A stretch of 64,000 nt of DNA from Nitrosomonadales bacterium (GCA_016177795.1 JACOUM010000010.1:124001-188000); one strand, 5' to 3'; positions 42,159-53,239 are shown, numbered from the stretch's first letter. Numbers and translations are program-made. Notes: generated by a model not told the origin, from the letters alone.

Positions 42159-43232
42159 ATGTCATTACGTCCATTCAACAGACATCGCAATACCGGTTTC
42201 AGCCTGGTGGAAATCATGGTTGGCATGGTCATCGGCCTGCTCAGCACCATCATCGTCATGCAGGTGTTCGCCACTTTTGAGGGGCAAAAACGCACCAGCA
42301 CCAGCGGTTCTGACGCGCAAACTAACGGGGGGGTCGGGCTCTACACCATCGAGCGCGATGTACGCATGGGCGGATATGGTTTTGCTGATGCCATTGGCTG
42401 CGCATTGAACAGGTCGTTCAATGGTACGGCGCTGGCATCGTTGGCGCTGGCGCCCGTCATGATCGGCAATGGCACGGGCGCAAATGGTTCGGACACGCTA
42501 ACCATTATCGCCAGCAACAAAACCAGCTGGAGCGTGCCGATCAGGGTGATTGTCAACCATGCACAGGCGGCTACGGAATTTAACACCAACGCCACGCTCG
42601 GCATTGCACAAGGCGATTTGCTGATTGCCTACGAGGCGACTACGCCACCAAACTGTACGCTGTTTCAAGTTGATAACGCCAACCCGGTGCTCAACCCGAT
42701 CGATCATACGGCCGGCAGCTGGAATGGCAATTCGGCCATCTTTCCGGCGGCAGGCTATTCCACTGACGCGCTGCTGATCAATGCCGGCAGTTTCATGATG
42801 CATATCTACTCTCTGGATGCCAACAGCAATCTGGTCTTTGGCGATTATTTATCGGCAACTAACACGACCAACTCGCAAATTCTTTCGCCTGATATCGTCA
42901 GTCTCCAAGCTGAATACGGTTTCGATACCCGCGCCGGAGCGCAGACCGACGCACGGGTGGACACATGGAGCGCCACCATGATCGATGCGGACGTGAGTGG
43001 CACAATCGGCGATGCGGGCGATATCAACCGGATTTATGCGCTGCGTTTTGCCGTCGTGGCGCGCAGCGGGCTGATGGAAAAACCATTGGCCGACGGCTCC
43101 TGCGACATCACCACGGCCAGCCCGACATGGGCGGGCGGGGCAATAGATCTGACAGCGCTTGCCAACTGGCAATGCTACCGCTACAAGACTTTTGAAACTG
43201 TTGTGCCCTTGCGCAACATGCTCTGGAGATAA
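42159..43232 (+). CDS. pilW: type IV pilus assembly protein PilW
   Basis: GFSLVEIMVGMVIGLLSTIIVMQVFATFEGQKR; synteny. Confidence 0.92.
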   Translation: MSLRPFNRHRNTGFSLVEIMVGMVIGLLSTIIVMQVFATFEGQKRTSTSGSDAQTNGGVGLYTIERDVRMGGYGFADAIGCALNRSFNGTALASLALAPVMIGNGTGANGSDTLTIIASNKTSWSVPIRVIVNHAQAATEFNTNATLGIAQGDLLIAYEATTPPNCTLFQVDNANPVLNPIDHTAGSWNGNSAIFPAAGYSTDALLINAGSFMMHIYSLDANSNLVFGDYLSATNTTNSQILSPDIVSLQAEYGFDTRAGAQTDARVDTWSATMIDADVSGTIGDAGDINRIYALRFAVVARSGLMEKPLADGSCDITTASPTWAGGAIDLTALANWQCYRYKTFETVVPLRNMLWR

Positions 43233-43234
43233 GC

Positions 43235-43927
43235 ATGTATTCCTTCAATCTCCGCAAAGGTGTTGACATGAAAAGCCTAATCAGTCCGGCAACGGCGCAC
43301 GCCGGCATGCAGTTGCCGAAGCGGCAACAGGGTGTGGTGTTGATTATTACGCTCATTGCGCTGGTCGCAATGACACTTGCGGCCATTGCGCTGGTGCGCT
43401 CGGTGGATACCGGCAACGTCGTGGCCGGCAACATGGCCTTCAAGCAAGGTGCAGTACAGTCTGGCGACATCGGTACCGAGGCCGCGATTGCATGGCTAAC
43501 CGGCGTTGCGGGCGTTGCCGCTTCTTATAACGATGATGCTGCCAATGGCTATTACGCCACCAGCCAGGAAAATCTGGATGCGACCGGCGGCAGCAATGAC
43601 CTTGGCCGTGCGCTGGTTGACTGGGACAGCAATAATTGCAACAGCATCGCGGCAGCGGCCTGCATCCAGCCCTCTCCGGTCATTGCAGCTAACGCGGCGG
43701 GTTATGAGGTGAGATATGTCATCCACCGGCTGTGCCCGGCAACCGGCCTCCCAAGCAACTGCGCCTCTACTGCCTCCACGGTGGCCGGCACCAGTTCGGG
43801 CGCGAAAGATTACACCAGCAAGGGCGGCCTGAGCGGTGAGGCGGAAGTCGAGTATTACCGCATCACTACCCGCGTCAAAGGGCCGCGCAATACCATCAGC
43901 TATGTCGAAACCATCATCCATTTTTAG
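43235..43927 (+). CDS. pilX: type IV pilus assembly protein PilX
   Basis: RQQGVVLIITLIALVAMTLAAIALVRSVDTGNVVAGNMAFKQ; synteny. Confidence 0.92.
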   Translation: MYSFNLRKGVDMKSLISPATAHAGMQLPKRQQGVVLIITLIALVAMTLAAIALVRSVDTGNVVAGNMAFKQGAVQSGDIGTEAAIAWLTGVAGVAASYNDDAANGYYATSQENLDATGGSNDLGRALVDWDSNNCNSIAAAACIQPSPVIAANAAGYEVRYVIHRLCPATGLPSNCASTASTVAGTSSGAKDYTSKGGLSGEAEVEYYRITTRVKGPRNTISYVETIIHF

Positions 43928-43949
43928 CCAACTGCATCAGGAGGCCATC

Positions 43950-46900
43950 ATGAAAACCATTACCAAGCACGTTTCAAGCATCTTGCTGTTGCTCGCCGCT
44001 ACCGGACTCGGCACGGCGGCTCACGCCGCTGCAACGGATATTGCCAATTCGCCGATGGCCTCGTCGGGCAACACCTCGGTCAAGCCGAACGTATTGTTCA
44101 TTCTGGATGATTCGGGCAGCATGGGATGGGAATATTTGCCCGACTCCGTCAAAAATAACGATGACAAATTGTGTTATCGCAACCATAACTATAACGGGGT
44201 GTATTACAACCCCGGCCTGACCTATGAGTTGCCGGTTACTTCGGCCGGTACTTCATTTGCCAATGCTACTTTTATTACCGCCAAGGGCAATGGCTTCAGC
44301 GCCAGCTCCGGCACCACCAATCTGGCTGTCGCATTCAGCACGGGCAATGACAGCGGCGGCAAGACCGCCTATTACTATGAATACACCGGCGCCTCGCCCG
44401 CCACACCAGTGCGCGGCACCTGTTACGCCGACGGCAGCTACACCAAGCGGGTTGTTTCCTCCGTACCCGTCACCACCATCACCGTCAGCGGCTCCAGCAA
44501 CGCCGTCATCAGCGGCATCACCGTGAACGGCGTGCAGATCATGTCCGGTTCCACCAGTTCCAGTTCAACCAACAGCACGGTCGCCAGCCGGATTGCGGCG
44601 AATATCACGCTGAACGGTTTTTCCGCCAGATCGTCCGGCAGCACCGTTACCATTGCCGGACCGTCTTCGGCGGCCACTTATACGCCGGTGATCACGGTTG
44701 GCAGCGGCAGCGCGACGCTCACTCCAGCGGCATTCTCATCACCTACCGCAGCGCAGATCATCGAGGCACAGAATTTTGCCAACTGGTACAGCTATTACCG
44801 TAACCGCATGTTGACCATGAAATCGGCGGCCGGCCTCGCTTTCAAGGATATCGGCAGCAATTTTCGCGTCGGCTTTACCACCATCGGCTACACCGGTGTC
44901 AGCTCCGCCGATAACCGCTTCCTGAAAATCAACGATTTTGCTTATGTGGGTGACGGGACAGGCCAAAAGGAAATATGGTACGACAAGCTCTATATTACCG
45001 GCACGCCCGGCGCCACTCCGTTGCGCGGCGCTTTATCCAAGGCGGGACGCATCTATGCCGGCCAATTGCTCACCGGCGCCGATGACCCGGTGCAATACTC
45101 CTGCCAGCAGAACTTCACCATCCTGTCCACCGACGGCTACTGGAACACCAACGACGAAGAGACCAGCGCGCCAAAATACGGCCCGTACAAGATCGACAAC
45201 AATACCCTGGTCGGGCAGCAGGATGGCGCCGGCACAGCACGCCCGATGAACGACGGCGAGTCTTCCCTGAAATCCACCAGCCAGATTACCGAGACCCAGA
45301 CCCAAGTATCGCAGAGTACCAGCCAAGTGCAAAAGCGCACGGAACAGATACAGAGCCGCACCAGCAACCTGCAACAGCAGACTTCGCAGTTGCAGAGGCG
45401 AATCCTCGCGCTGCAAGCCAGAACCAGCAACTTGCAAAGCTCGACGATGTACCTGCAAACGCGAAGCAGGGCAAGCTCCGGTAGCCCATGGACTGCATGG
45501 TCTGATACCGCATCCTGCAAATGGGATACCAGCGGTGGTTCCCGGCGGGATTGCCGCTATGTTACGGCTTCCGGAGGCTCTACCGTCTGGAGCGCGGCAG
45601 CCGCCACCTGGACAAATGCTGGCAGTTGCAATGCCAGCTATAGCACCAGCACCGCTAATGGTACAACCTGGTCCGGAAACGGCACCAGCTGTCAGTATCC
45701 CGCCTGGAGCGCTTGGGCCAATACGGGTTCATGTACAGCAATCGCGATGGACCTCATTAACCCGTCTACCGTAGCAACGGCGACGGAATGCCAGTATGCA
45801 GCCAGCGCTTGGAGCGGCGTGGCTTCATGCACGCCGGTCGCCCCCTCGGCCGGTTCGCCTTATACGGTGAGTTCAGCCACCGAATGTCAGACGGCGATAA
45901 CCTCGCCTTATGCGAACGTCGCCTCCTGCACGACCAGCGCTGTTCCGGACGGCAGCGGCAATACCACCCAGTGCCAATACACCGCCTGGAGCGCGTGGGC
46001 TAATGCCACGTCATGCACACCATTGGCGCAATCCGCCGGTTCACCCTATACGGTGGGCACGGCCATCGATTGCCAAACTACCGACACCGGCTGGGTCGGG
46101 GCAAGCTCCTGCACACCTGGCGTGAGCGGCGGACAAACCATTACCTGTCAAACGGTTGCCACCGGTCCGACGCTGGTTGCTGCTTGCGCTGCGGCGGGAG
46201 CAACGGCAGGCAACAACTGGACGCAGACCACCTGCACACCGAATACGGTGGTAGCTTCGCACGGCGTAGCTTCCTGCACGGCAGAAGCGCCGGTCTCCGG
46301 GAACAGTTTCACGACTACCAGTTGCAACACGGTGACAACCGGCCCGGCGGCGGTGGTTACCTGTACTGCGGAAGTCGCCAGCGGGACAAACGACTGGACC
46401 ACGACCACCTGTGCTGGCGGTTCGGGCGGGATAAGCAACACGCTGGCCGACGTGGCGATGTACTACTACAAGACTGACCTGCGTACTACTGGCAACTGCA
46501 CCGGCGCGCTTGGTGCGGGTGTGGATGTGTGCGAGAACAACGTGCCAGGCAGCGGGGATGACATCAGCCCACAGCAGCATATGACCACTTTCACTCTCGG
46601 GCTGGGCGTGGATGGCACGCTGGGCTATGCCGACAACTATCAGTCCGGTGGATCGGCCGATTACAACGCCATCAAACAAGGCACGAAAAACTGGCCTGAC
46701 CCGATCTCGAATAGCGGGGCGGAACGCATTGACGATCTGTGGCATGCCGCCGTCAATGGTCGCGGCGTGTATTACAGCGCGCGCGACCCGAGTACGCTGG
46801 TGAGCGGCATCAGTAATGCGCTGGCTGGGGTGACTTCCCGTGCAGGCTCGGCCGCTGCTGCTGCGACCAGTAACTTGGAGCCGGTGGCCGGCGACAACTT

Positions 46901-48833
46901 TCTGTTCATCGCGCTGTATCGCACGGTGTTCTGGGATGGTGATTTGCATGCCAAAACCATTGACCCGGTAACCGGTGCCGTTTCATCCACCCCGATATGG
47001 ACAGCCCAGCCGTTGCTGGATCTCAGGGTAGGGGCAAGCAGCGATACCCGCACCATCTACACGTTCGACAGCACCAATACCAACGGAAATTATCTGATGG
47101 AATTCAATTGGGCAAATGTTGGCGGCACTGGCTATTTTGACAACATGTGCTCTCCGACCTCGAAGTTGTCACAATGCCCGACGTTGACTGGTCCCGAACA
47201 AACAGCTGCATCGGGAGCGAATCTGGTTAACTTCCTGCGCGGGCAAAACGGCAACGAAGGAACACTGTACCGCGACCGCGACCATGTGTTGGGCGATATG
47301 GTCACCTCGCAACCGGTATACGTCAAGAAACCGCCGTTTGAATACGCTGATACAGGGTATTCAACTTTCAGGGACACCACACGCGCTAGCCGCGCACCGA
47401 TGGTCTATGTGGCGGCCAATGACGGGATGCTGCATGCCTTCTATGCGGAGAGCGGCAAGATAAATACCACGACTGGTGATGCTGTTGCGGCCGCCGGTGC
47501 CGGCGTAATCGATGTAACTGGCGGTGACGAGGCGTGGACCTATATCCCGCCGATGGTGATGAGCAACCTGTACCGGTTGGCTGACAAAACATATTCCGTC
47601 AACCACCGCTATTACGTCGACGGTTCGCCAACGGTCGTCGATATTTGCCCGAATGCGCCTGCCAGTACTTGCACTGGCGCACAGTGGAAATCCATCCTGG
47701 TAGGCGGATTCAACGCGGGCGCGCGCGGCTACTACGCACTCGATGTCACCAACCCTGCTGCACCCAAGGCATTGTGGAACTTTACGGAAGCCGATGACAA
47801 CGATATGGGTTACAGCTTTGGCAACCCAATCGTGACCAAGCGCAATGATGGCACATGGGTGGTGGTGGTGACATCTGGCTACAACAATGTCTCGCCGGGT
47901 AGCGGACAGGGCTATGTCTTCGTGCTGAATGCCGCTACCGGCGCAGTACTGGAGAAAATTGGCACAGGGGTTGGTGATACCGTTACGCCCAGCGGCTTGG
48001 CAAAAATCAACGTCTGGGTCAATGGAAATGTCGATAACACTGCCGAACAATTCTACGGCGGCGATTTGCTCGGCAATCTCTGGCGCTTCGAACTGGATAG
48101 CGCCAGCCCGCCAGCAGCACCCGTTTCTACAGCGGGAACGTCGCTGCTGCTGGCTGAGTTGGGCGCAACCCAGCCAATTACTACCAGGCCGGAATTGACC
48201 ATTGTTCCCTACGGTGGTGTTGAATATCCGGTGGTGCAGTTTGGTACTGGCCGCTACTTAGGGCTTTCGGATCTGTCCAACACCGACAAGCAAACAATCT
48301 ATGCCATCAAGGACAACCTCTCTGGCACCGGATTGGGTGCGGTGCACAGCAATGGGGTGTTGGTTCAACAAACGCTGAGTAACTTTACCGGCAGCAGCGG
48401 CGAGCAATTGCGTACCACGTCAAACTATACGGTGGACTGGGCAAACAAATCCGGCTGGTATGTTGACCTTGACCCCGCCGATAGCTCACCGGGTGAACGA
48501 GTCAACGTGGATGTGCAATTGCAGTTGGGTTCGCTGACCGTGGCGACGAACGTTCCTAGCGACAATGCCTGCAACGTTGGCGGCTATGCTTTCCTGTATA
48601 ACTTCGATTTCAGGACCGGGCAATATCTGCAAACCGCAGTCTTGAATGCAGTGGGCGTCAGGCTGACTTCAAATGCCATGGTGGCCGGCATGAACACCAT
48701 CCGTCTGCAATCCGGCAAGATCGTAACAATTATCACGGATACCGCCGGGGGCATCACGTCGTCGGAAACACCGTCTGGAGTAGCATCGTCGGGCAGCGCA
48801 AGGCGGGTTTCATGGCGTGAGTTAATACAATAG
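43950..48833 (+). CDS. pilY1: PilY1-type pilus tip adhesin
   Basis: Signal peptide; VWA-like NVLFILDDSGSMGW; C-terminal propeller (VYVAANDGMLHAFYAESG, FVLNAATGAVL); ATG 43950 with AGGAGG preferred over 43836. Confidence 0.95.
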   Translation: MKTITKHVSSILLLLAATGLGTAAHAAATDIANSPMASSGNTSVKPNVLFILDDSGSMGWEYLPDSVKNNDDKLCYRNHNYNGVYYNPGLTYELPVTSAGTSFANATFITAKGNGFSASSGTTNLAVAFSTGNDSGGKTAYYYEYTGASPATPVRGTCYADGSYTKRVVSSVPVTTITVSGSSNAVISGITVNGVQIMSGSTSSSSTNSTVASRIAANITLNGFSARSSGSTVTIAGPSSAATYTPVITVGSGSATLTPAAFSSPTAAQIIEAQNFANWYSYYRNRMLTMKSAAGLAFKDIGSNFRVGFTTIGYTGVSSADNRFLKINDFAYVGDGTGQKEIWYDKLYITGTPGATPLRGALSKAGRIYAGQLLTGADDPVQYSCQQNFTILSTDGYWNTNDEETSAPKYGPYKIDNNTLVGQQDGAGTARPMNDGESSLKSTSQITETQTQVSQSTSQVQKRTEQIQSRTSNLQQQTSQLQRRILALQARTSNLQSSTMYLQTRSRASSGSPWTAWSDTASCKWDTSGGSRRDCRYVTASGGSTVWSAAAATWTNAGSCNASYSTSTANGTTWSGNGTSCQYPAWSAWANTGSCTAIAMDLINPSTVATATECQYAASAWSGVASCTPVAPSAGSPYTVSSATECQTAITSPYANVASCTTSAVPDGSGNTTQCQYTAWSAWANATSCTPLAQSAGSPYTVGTAIDCQTTDTGWVGASSCTPGVSGGQTITCQTVATGPTLVAACAAAGATAGNNWTQTTCTPNTVVASHGVASCTAEAPVSGNSFTTTSCNTVTTGPAAVVTCTAEVASGTNDWTTTTCAGGSGGISNTLADVAMYYYKTDLRTTGNCTGALGAGVDVCENNVPGSGDDISPQQHMTTFTLGLGVDGTLGYADNYQSGGSADYNAIKQGTKNWPDPISNSGAERIDDLWHAAVNGRGVYYSARDPSTLVSGISNALAGVTSRAGSAAAAATSNLEPVAGDNFLFIALYRTVFWDGDLHAKTIDPVTGAVSSTPIWTAQPLLDLRVGASSDTRTIYTFDSTNTNGNYLMEFNWANVGGTGYFDNMCSPTSKLSQCPTLTGPEQTAASGANLVNFLRGQNGNEGTLYRDRDHVLGDMVTSQPVYVKKPPFEYADTGYSTFRDTTRASRAPMVYVAANDGMLHAFYAESGKINTTTGDAVAAAGAGVIDVTGGDEAWTYIPPMVMSNLYRLADKTYSVNHRYYVDGSPTVVDICPNAPASTCTGAQWKSILVGGFNAGARGYYALDVTNPAAPKALWNFTEADDNDMGYSFGNPIVTKRNDGTWVVVVTSGYNNVSPGSGQGYVFVLNAATGAVLEKIGTGVGDTVTPSGLAKINVWVNGNVDNTAEQFYGGDLLGNLWRFELDSASPPAAPVSTAGTSLLLAELGATQPITTRPELTIVPYGGVEYPVVQFGTGRYLGLSDLSNTDKQTIYAIKDNLSGTGLGAVHSNGVLVQQTLSNFTGSSGEQLRTTSNYTVDWANKSGWYVDLDPADSSPGERVNVDVQLQLGSLTVATNVPSDNACNVGGYAFLYNFDFRTGQYLQTAVLNAVGVRLTSNAMVAGMNTIRLQSGKIVTIITDTAGGITSSETPSGVASSGSARRVSWRELIQ

Positions 48834-48849
48834 CCCGGTAAAAGACAGG

Positions 48850-48878
48850 CGGCGGTGAAAACCGCCGTTTGTATTTCT
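48850..48878 (+). terminator. terminator after pilY1
   Basis: CGGCGGT-gaaa-ACCGCCG stem-tetraloop followed by TTTGTATTTC. Confidence 0.7.
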
Positions 48879-48958
48879 GGCCTCGCATTGTCTCTATCCT
48901 GTTTTTTTCGCGGGGCTGCTAGAATCGCCATTATTTTTTGAATGAGCGAGTAGCCGAT

Positions 48959-50386
48959 ATGCTGATCTGGTTCGTCATCCTCTATTTGTTGGTGTCCGTC
49001 GGCATCGGCCTGTACGCCTCGACCCGCGTGCACAATTCCAGGGATTTTGTGGTGGCCGGGCGCCACCTGCCGTTGCCTGTCGTCACTGCGACGGTGTTCG
49101 CCACATGGTTCGGCGCGGAGACGGTGCTGGGTGTTTCCGCGACTTTCGTGCAGGAAGGATTGGGCGGCGTGGCGGCCGATCCGTTCGGCGCCAGCATGTG
49201 CCTGATACTCGCGGGGCTGTTTTTCGCCCCGCTGCTGTACCGCATGAATTTACTCACCATCGGCGATTATTACCGCGCCCGCTACAACCGCACGGTGGAG
49301 CTGATCATGACGCTGTGCATCATGATTTCCTACCTCGGCTGGGTGTCCGCGCAGGTGGTGGCGCTGGGGCTGGTATTCAATGTGGTCAGCGACGGCGCCG
49401 TCACGCAACAGGCCGGCATGATCATCGGCATTTCCGTGGTGCTCGCCTACACCGTATTCGGCGGCATGTGGTCGGTAGCGCTGCTTGATTTCGTGCAGAT
49501 GACCGTGATCATGGCGGCCTTGCTGCTGATTGCCATGCTGATCGGCGACGATGCGGGCGGGGTCGGTCACGTGGTCAGCCAGGCGGAAGCCGCCGGCAGG
49601 TTGCAATTGTTCCCCAGCGGCGGCATGGAAGCGTGGATCCCCTTCATCGGCGCGGCGCTAACCATGATGCTGGGTTCCATTCCGCAGCAGGACGTGTTTC
49701 AGCGCATCACTTCGGCAAAGAATGAAAAGATCGCCGTGCGCGGTACGGTGCTGGGCGGCGTGCTGTATTTTGCGTTCGCTTTCATTCCGATGTTCCTGGC
49801 TTTCGCCGCGACACTGATCGATCCGGAATTCTTTGGCGATATGATCGAGAGCGATTCCCAGATGATTCTGCCGAGCCTGATTCTGAATCACACGCCGCTG
49901 ATGGCGCAGGTGCTGTTTTTCGGCGCGTTGCTGTCGGCGATCATGAGCACGGCTTCGGCAACCCTGCTCGCACCCTCGGTGATGTTTACCGAGAACATCC
50001 TCAAGCACTTTGCGCTCCGGCACATGAGCGACCAGCAAATGCTGCGCACCATGCGTATCATCCTGCTGACCTTCGGTGTGCTGGTGTTGTGGTTTGCGCT
50101 GAATTCGGAATCGAGCATCTTTCACATGGTGGAGAATGCGTACAAAGTCACGCTGGTCGGCGCCTTCGTGCCGCTGGTGTTCGGCTTGTACTGGAAGCGC
50201 GCCAATAATCAGGGTGCACTGCTGTCCATCGTGCTGGGTCTGGGTGCATGGCTGTCGATGGAAATTCTTCAGCCTGACACCTACTGGCCGCCGCAATTGG
50301 TCGGGTTGCTGTTCAGCGTGACAGGGATGTTGATTGGCTCCATGCTGCCCAATATGATGCGTGGCCGGCGTCACGCCCATTCATAA
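48959..50386 (+). CDS. sodium:solute symporter family protein
   Basis: SSS family: [55 protein letters not shown]. Confidence 0.93.
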   Translation: MLIWFVILYLLVSVGIGLYASTRVHNSRDFVVAGRHLPLPVVTATVFATWFGAETVLGVSATFVQEGLGGVAADPFGASMCLILAGLFFAPLLYRMNLLTIGDYYRARYNRTVELIMTLCIMISYLGWVSAQVVALGLVFNVVSDGAVTQQAGMIIGISVVLAYTVFGGMWSVALLDFVQMTVIMAALLLIAMLIGDDAGGVGHVVSQAEAAGRLQLFPSGGMEAWIPFIGAALTMMLGSIPQQDVFQRITSAKNEKIAVRGTVLGGVLYFAFAFIPMFLAFAATLIDPEFFGDMIESDSQMILPSLILNHTPLMAQVLFFGALLSAIMSTASATLLAPSVMFTENILKHFALRHMSDQQMLRTMRIILLTFGVLVLWFALNSESSIFHMVENAYKVTLVGAFVPLVFGLYWKRANNQGALLSIVLGLGAWLSMEILQPDTYWPPQLVGLLFSVTGMLIGSMLPNMMRGRRHAHS

Positions 50387-50398
50387 ACCTGATGCGTG

Positions 50399-50430
50399 TC
50401 ATCTTCCTGTCATAAATTCTTCATATTCTC
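50399..50430 (+). promoter_or_regulatory. putative Pho box, three 11-bp direct repeats
   Basis: TCAT at 50399, 50410 and 50421; CTGTCATAAATTCTTCAT. Confidence 0.78.
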
Positions 50431-50459
50431 CCGGTCTTCGATTGCGGAATAATGGCGAG

Positions 50460-51149
50460 ATGACGAGCGCAGAGATTTTGATAGTGGAAGACGAACCGGC
50501 GATCCAGGAGCTGCTGTCGTTCAATGTGATGCGGGCGGGATTTCGGGCCGTGTGCGTCGGGGATGCAGATAGCGCATGGGAGCAAATACACAGCCACGCG
50601 CCGAATCTGATTCTGCTGGACTGGATGCTGCCGGGTATCAGTGGTGTGGCGCTGGCCAAACAGTTGCGCGCCGATGCGCGCACCCGGGGTATTCCGATTA
50701 TCATGCTGACCGCGCGCAGCGAAGAACGCGACAAGGTGCTGGGATTGGAGTCGGGCGCGGATGATTACATCACCAAGCCGTTCTCGCCGCGCGAATTGAT
50801 GGCGCGCATCCGTGCCGTGCTGCGGCGGCATGTTCCGCAGATGCCGGATGAAACGGTTGCGGCAGGCGGCCTGGAGCTGTCACCAGCCTCGCACCGCGCT
50901 ACCGCAAAGGGCAGGGCAGTAGAGCTTGGCCCCACCGAGTTCCGCCTGCTGCATTTTTTCATGACCCATGCGGAGCGGGTGTACAGCCGCACGCAATTGC
51001 TCGACCATGTATGGGGGTCTCAGGTGTTTGTCGAAGAACGCACGGTGGATGTGCATATCCGCCGCTTGCGTGTCGCGCTGGAACCGTTTGGAATGGACGG
51101 GCTGATCCAGACGGTGCGCGGTAGCGGTTATCGTTTTTCCGTCAGCTAA
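50460..51149 (+). CDS. phoB: phosphate regulon response regulator PhoB
   Basis: OmpR-family: [55 protein letters not shown]. Confidence 0.92.
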   Translation: MTSAEILIVEDEPAIQELLSFNVMRAGFRAVCVGDADSAWEQIHSHAPNLILLDWMLPGISGVALAKQLRADARTRGIPIIMLTARSEERDKVLGLESGADDYITKPFSPRELMARIRAVLRRHVPQMPDETVAAGGLELSPASHRATAKGRAVELGPTEFRLLHFFMTHAERVYSRTQLLDHVWGSQVFVEERTVDVHIRRLRVALEPFGMDGLIQTVRGSGYRFSVS

Positions 51150-51160
51150 AAGGAGAGGCA

Positions 51161-52465
51161 TTGCAGGATTTCTGGCTCCGTCTGAGCATACCCGTCGTGC
51201 TGGTCACGCTGTTTGCGTTACTGCTGTGGGCGGTATTCTCGGCTGCGCCGGCATTGCTGTTCATGCTGCTGGTGTTGCTGGCTGTGATGGCAAACCATGC
51301 ACGGCAACTGTATCGACTGGGGCGATGGCTGCAGGATGCGCGCCTTGAAACCATTCCCGAAGCGGGAGGTGTCTGGGATGAAGTGTTTTCCCGGCTGTAC
51401 AAGATGGTCAAGCAGCATAACCAGACCAGACTGGAGCTGGCAGACGAATTGCAGCATATCGAGCAGGCTACTGCCGCGTTGCCGGAGGGCGTGGCAATTC
51501 TGAACGAGGCGAATCGTATCGAATGGTGCAACCCGCTGGCACAGCAGCATTTCGATCTCGATGCCGAACACGATCTGATGCAGGACATTACCTATCTGGT
51601 GCGCCAGCCGGAATTCATCGAATACCTTCAGGAATCACATTTCAGCGAACCGCTGGTGATGCGCCCGGCACGCCATGACAACATGCTGTTGTCCATCAAG
51701 TTTGTTCCTTACGGCGTAAACAAACGATTGCTGATCAGCCGCGACGTTACGCAACTGGAGCGCATCGAGGCCATGCGCCGCGATTTTGTGGCGAATGTTT
51801 CGCATGAACTGCGCACCCCGCTGACGGTGGTAAATGGTTATGTCGAAAATCTGCGGGATATGACCGACCTTACCCGGGAGGATGCGCAGCGTGCTTTGCA
51901 GCGGATGACAGAGCAAACCAGACGCATGGAGAATCTGGTCACCGATCTGCTTACCCTGTCGCGCCTGGAGAATGACCGGAGTCCGTTGCGCGAGGAAACT
52001 ATAGATGTGGAGGCGCTGCTCAACGAAATTTATCAGGATGGGCAACTGTTGAATGGAGGCGTGCATTCGGTGCATCTGGAGGTGCAGAGCAACGTAAAAT
52101 TGCTCGGCAATCGCGATGAGCTGCGCAGTGCGTTCGGCAATTTGCTCAGCAATGCAATTCGCTACACACCGGCAGGCGGTATAATTTCGCTGCGGTGGGC
52201 AGAGCGCGGTGAACAACCGGTATTTTCGGTGCAGGACAGCGGTATCGGTATTGCGGCACAGCATATTCCGCGCCTGACTGAACGTTTCTACCGTGTTGAT
52301 CGCAGCCGATCAAGAGAGACGGGCGGCACCGGACTGGGACTGGCAATCGTCAAGCATGTCGCGATGCGCCATCAGGCGAAGATCGAGGTGATGAGCGAGG
52401 AGGGCAAGGGCAGCACCTTCGCGCTGGTATTTCCGCCCAAACGGGCACTGCCGGCAAATGGATAA
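51161..52465 (+). CDS. phoR: phosphate regulon sensor histidine kinase PhoR
   Basis: DFVANVSHELRTPLTVVNGYVE; adjacent to phoB. Confidence 0.92.
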   Translation: MQDFWLRLSIPVVLVTLFALLLWAVFSAAPALLFMLLVLLAVMANHARQLYRLGRWLQDARLETIPEAGGVWDEVFSRLYKMVKQHNQTRLELADELQHIEQATAALPEGVAILNEANRIEWCNPLAQQHFDLDAEHDLMQDITYLVRQPEFIEYLQESHFSEPLVMRPARHDNMLLSIKFVPYGVNKRLLISRDVTQLERIEAMRRDFVANVSHELRTPLTVVNGYVENLRDMTDLTREDAQRALQRMTEQTRRMENLVTDLLTLSRLENDRSPLREETIDVEALLNEIYQDGQLLNGGVHSVHLEVQSNVKLLGNRDELRSAFGNLLSNAIRYTPAGGIISLRWAERGEQPVFSVQDSGIGIAAQHIPRLTERFYRVDRSRSRETGGTGLGLAIVKHVAMRHQAKIEVMSEEGKGSTFALVFPPKRALPANG

Positions 52466-52506
52466 TTCCGGTCAGGACAATTAAGGCAGCAATTCAGGGG
52501 AAGAAA

Positions 52507-53163
52507 ATGCAGGATGTGGAGCAGGCACGTTTCAACATGATAGAGCAACAAATCCGCCCATGCGGGGTGCTGGACAGCACGGTGCTGGAATTGCTCAAAC
52601 ATGTCCGGCGCGAGCGTTTTGTGCCGGCAGGCAGCAGAGCATTGGCGTTTGCCGATATGGAAATCCCGCTGGGTTACGGCGCCGCCATGTGGCATCCCAA
52701 GCTGGAGGCGCGCGCCATACAGGAATTGCGTCTTTCCCGGAATGACACGGTACTGGAGGTGGGCACCGGCAGCGGCTACCTGACTGCGCTGCTGTCCGCG
52801 CTGGCGGGGCAGGTTACTTCGGTCGAGATCGTCCCGGAATTGAGCGACATGGCGAAACAGAGCCTGGCTGTTTATCACTGCGACAACATTGCCCTCGAGA
52901 CAGGCGACGCATCGCGCGGCTGGGGACAGGGCGCGAGCTACGATGTCATCGTGTTGACCGGCTCAACGCCGGTGCTTCCCGCAACGTTCCGGAACAGCCT
53001 GAACATCGGCGGACGATTATTCGCCGTCGTGGGCGATGCGCCGTTAATGGAGGCCCAACTGATTACCCGTATTGCGCCGGATGTCTTTACCACGGTCAAT
53101 GTTATGGAAACCTGCATTGCGCCATTGCAGAATGCCGAGCAACCCGGACGCTTCGTTTTCTGA
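52507..53163 (+). CDS. pcm: protein-L-isoaspartate O-methyltransferase family protein
   Basis: MIEQQIRPCGVLD, VRRERFVP, VLEVGTGSGYLTALLSALAGQVTSVE. Confidence 0.9.
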   Translation: MQDVEQARFNMIEQQIRPCGVLDSTVLELLKHVRRERFVPAGSRALAFADMEIPLGYGAAMWHPKLEARAIQELRLSRNDTVLEVGTGSGYLTALLSALAGQVTSVEIVPELSDMAKQSLAVYHCDNIALETGDASRGWGQGASYDVIVLTGSTPVLPATFRNSLNIGGRLFAVVGDAPLMEAQLITRIAPDVFTTVNVMETCIAPLQNAEQPGRFVF

Positions 53164-53239
53164 TTGCGCGGCTGTATTGCGCAATGCGGCGATAAGCTGT
53201 AGCATTAGACAATTCTAATATACGATTGCGCAAAAAACG

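Noticed and set aside
43836-43949. Upstream extension of pilY1
   Set aside because: Overlaps pilX out of frame; ATG 43950 has AGGAGG and a signal peptide.
46041-46949. 302-aa antisense ORF in pilY1
   Set aside because: Product of the compositionally biased Thr/Ser/Cys repeats; no supporting signals.
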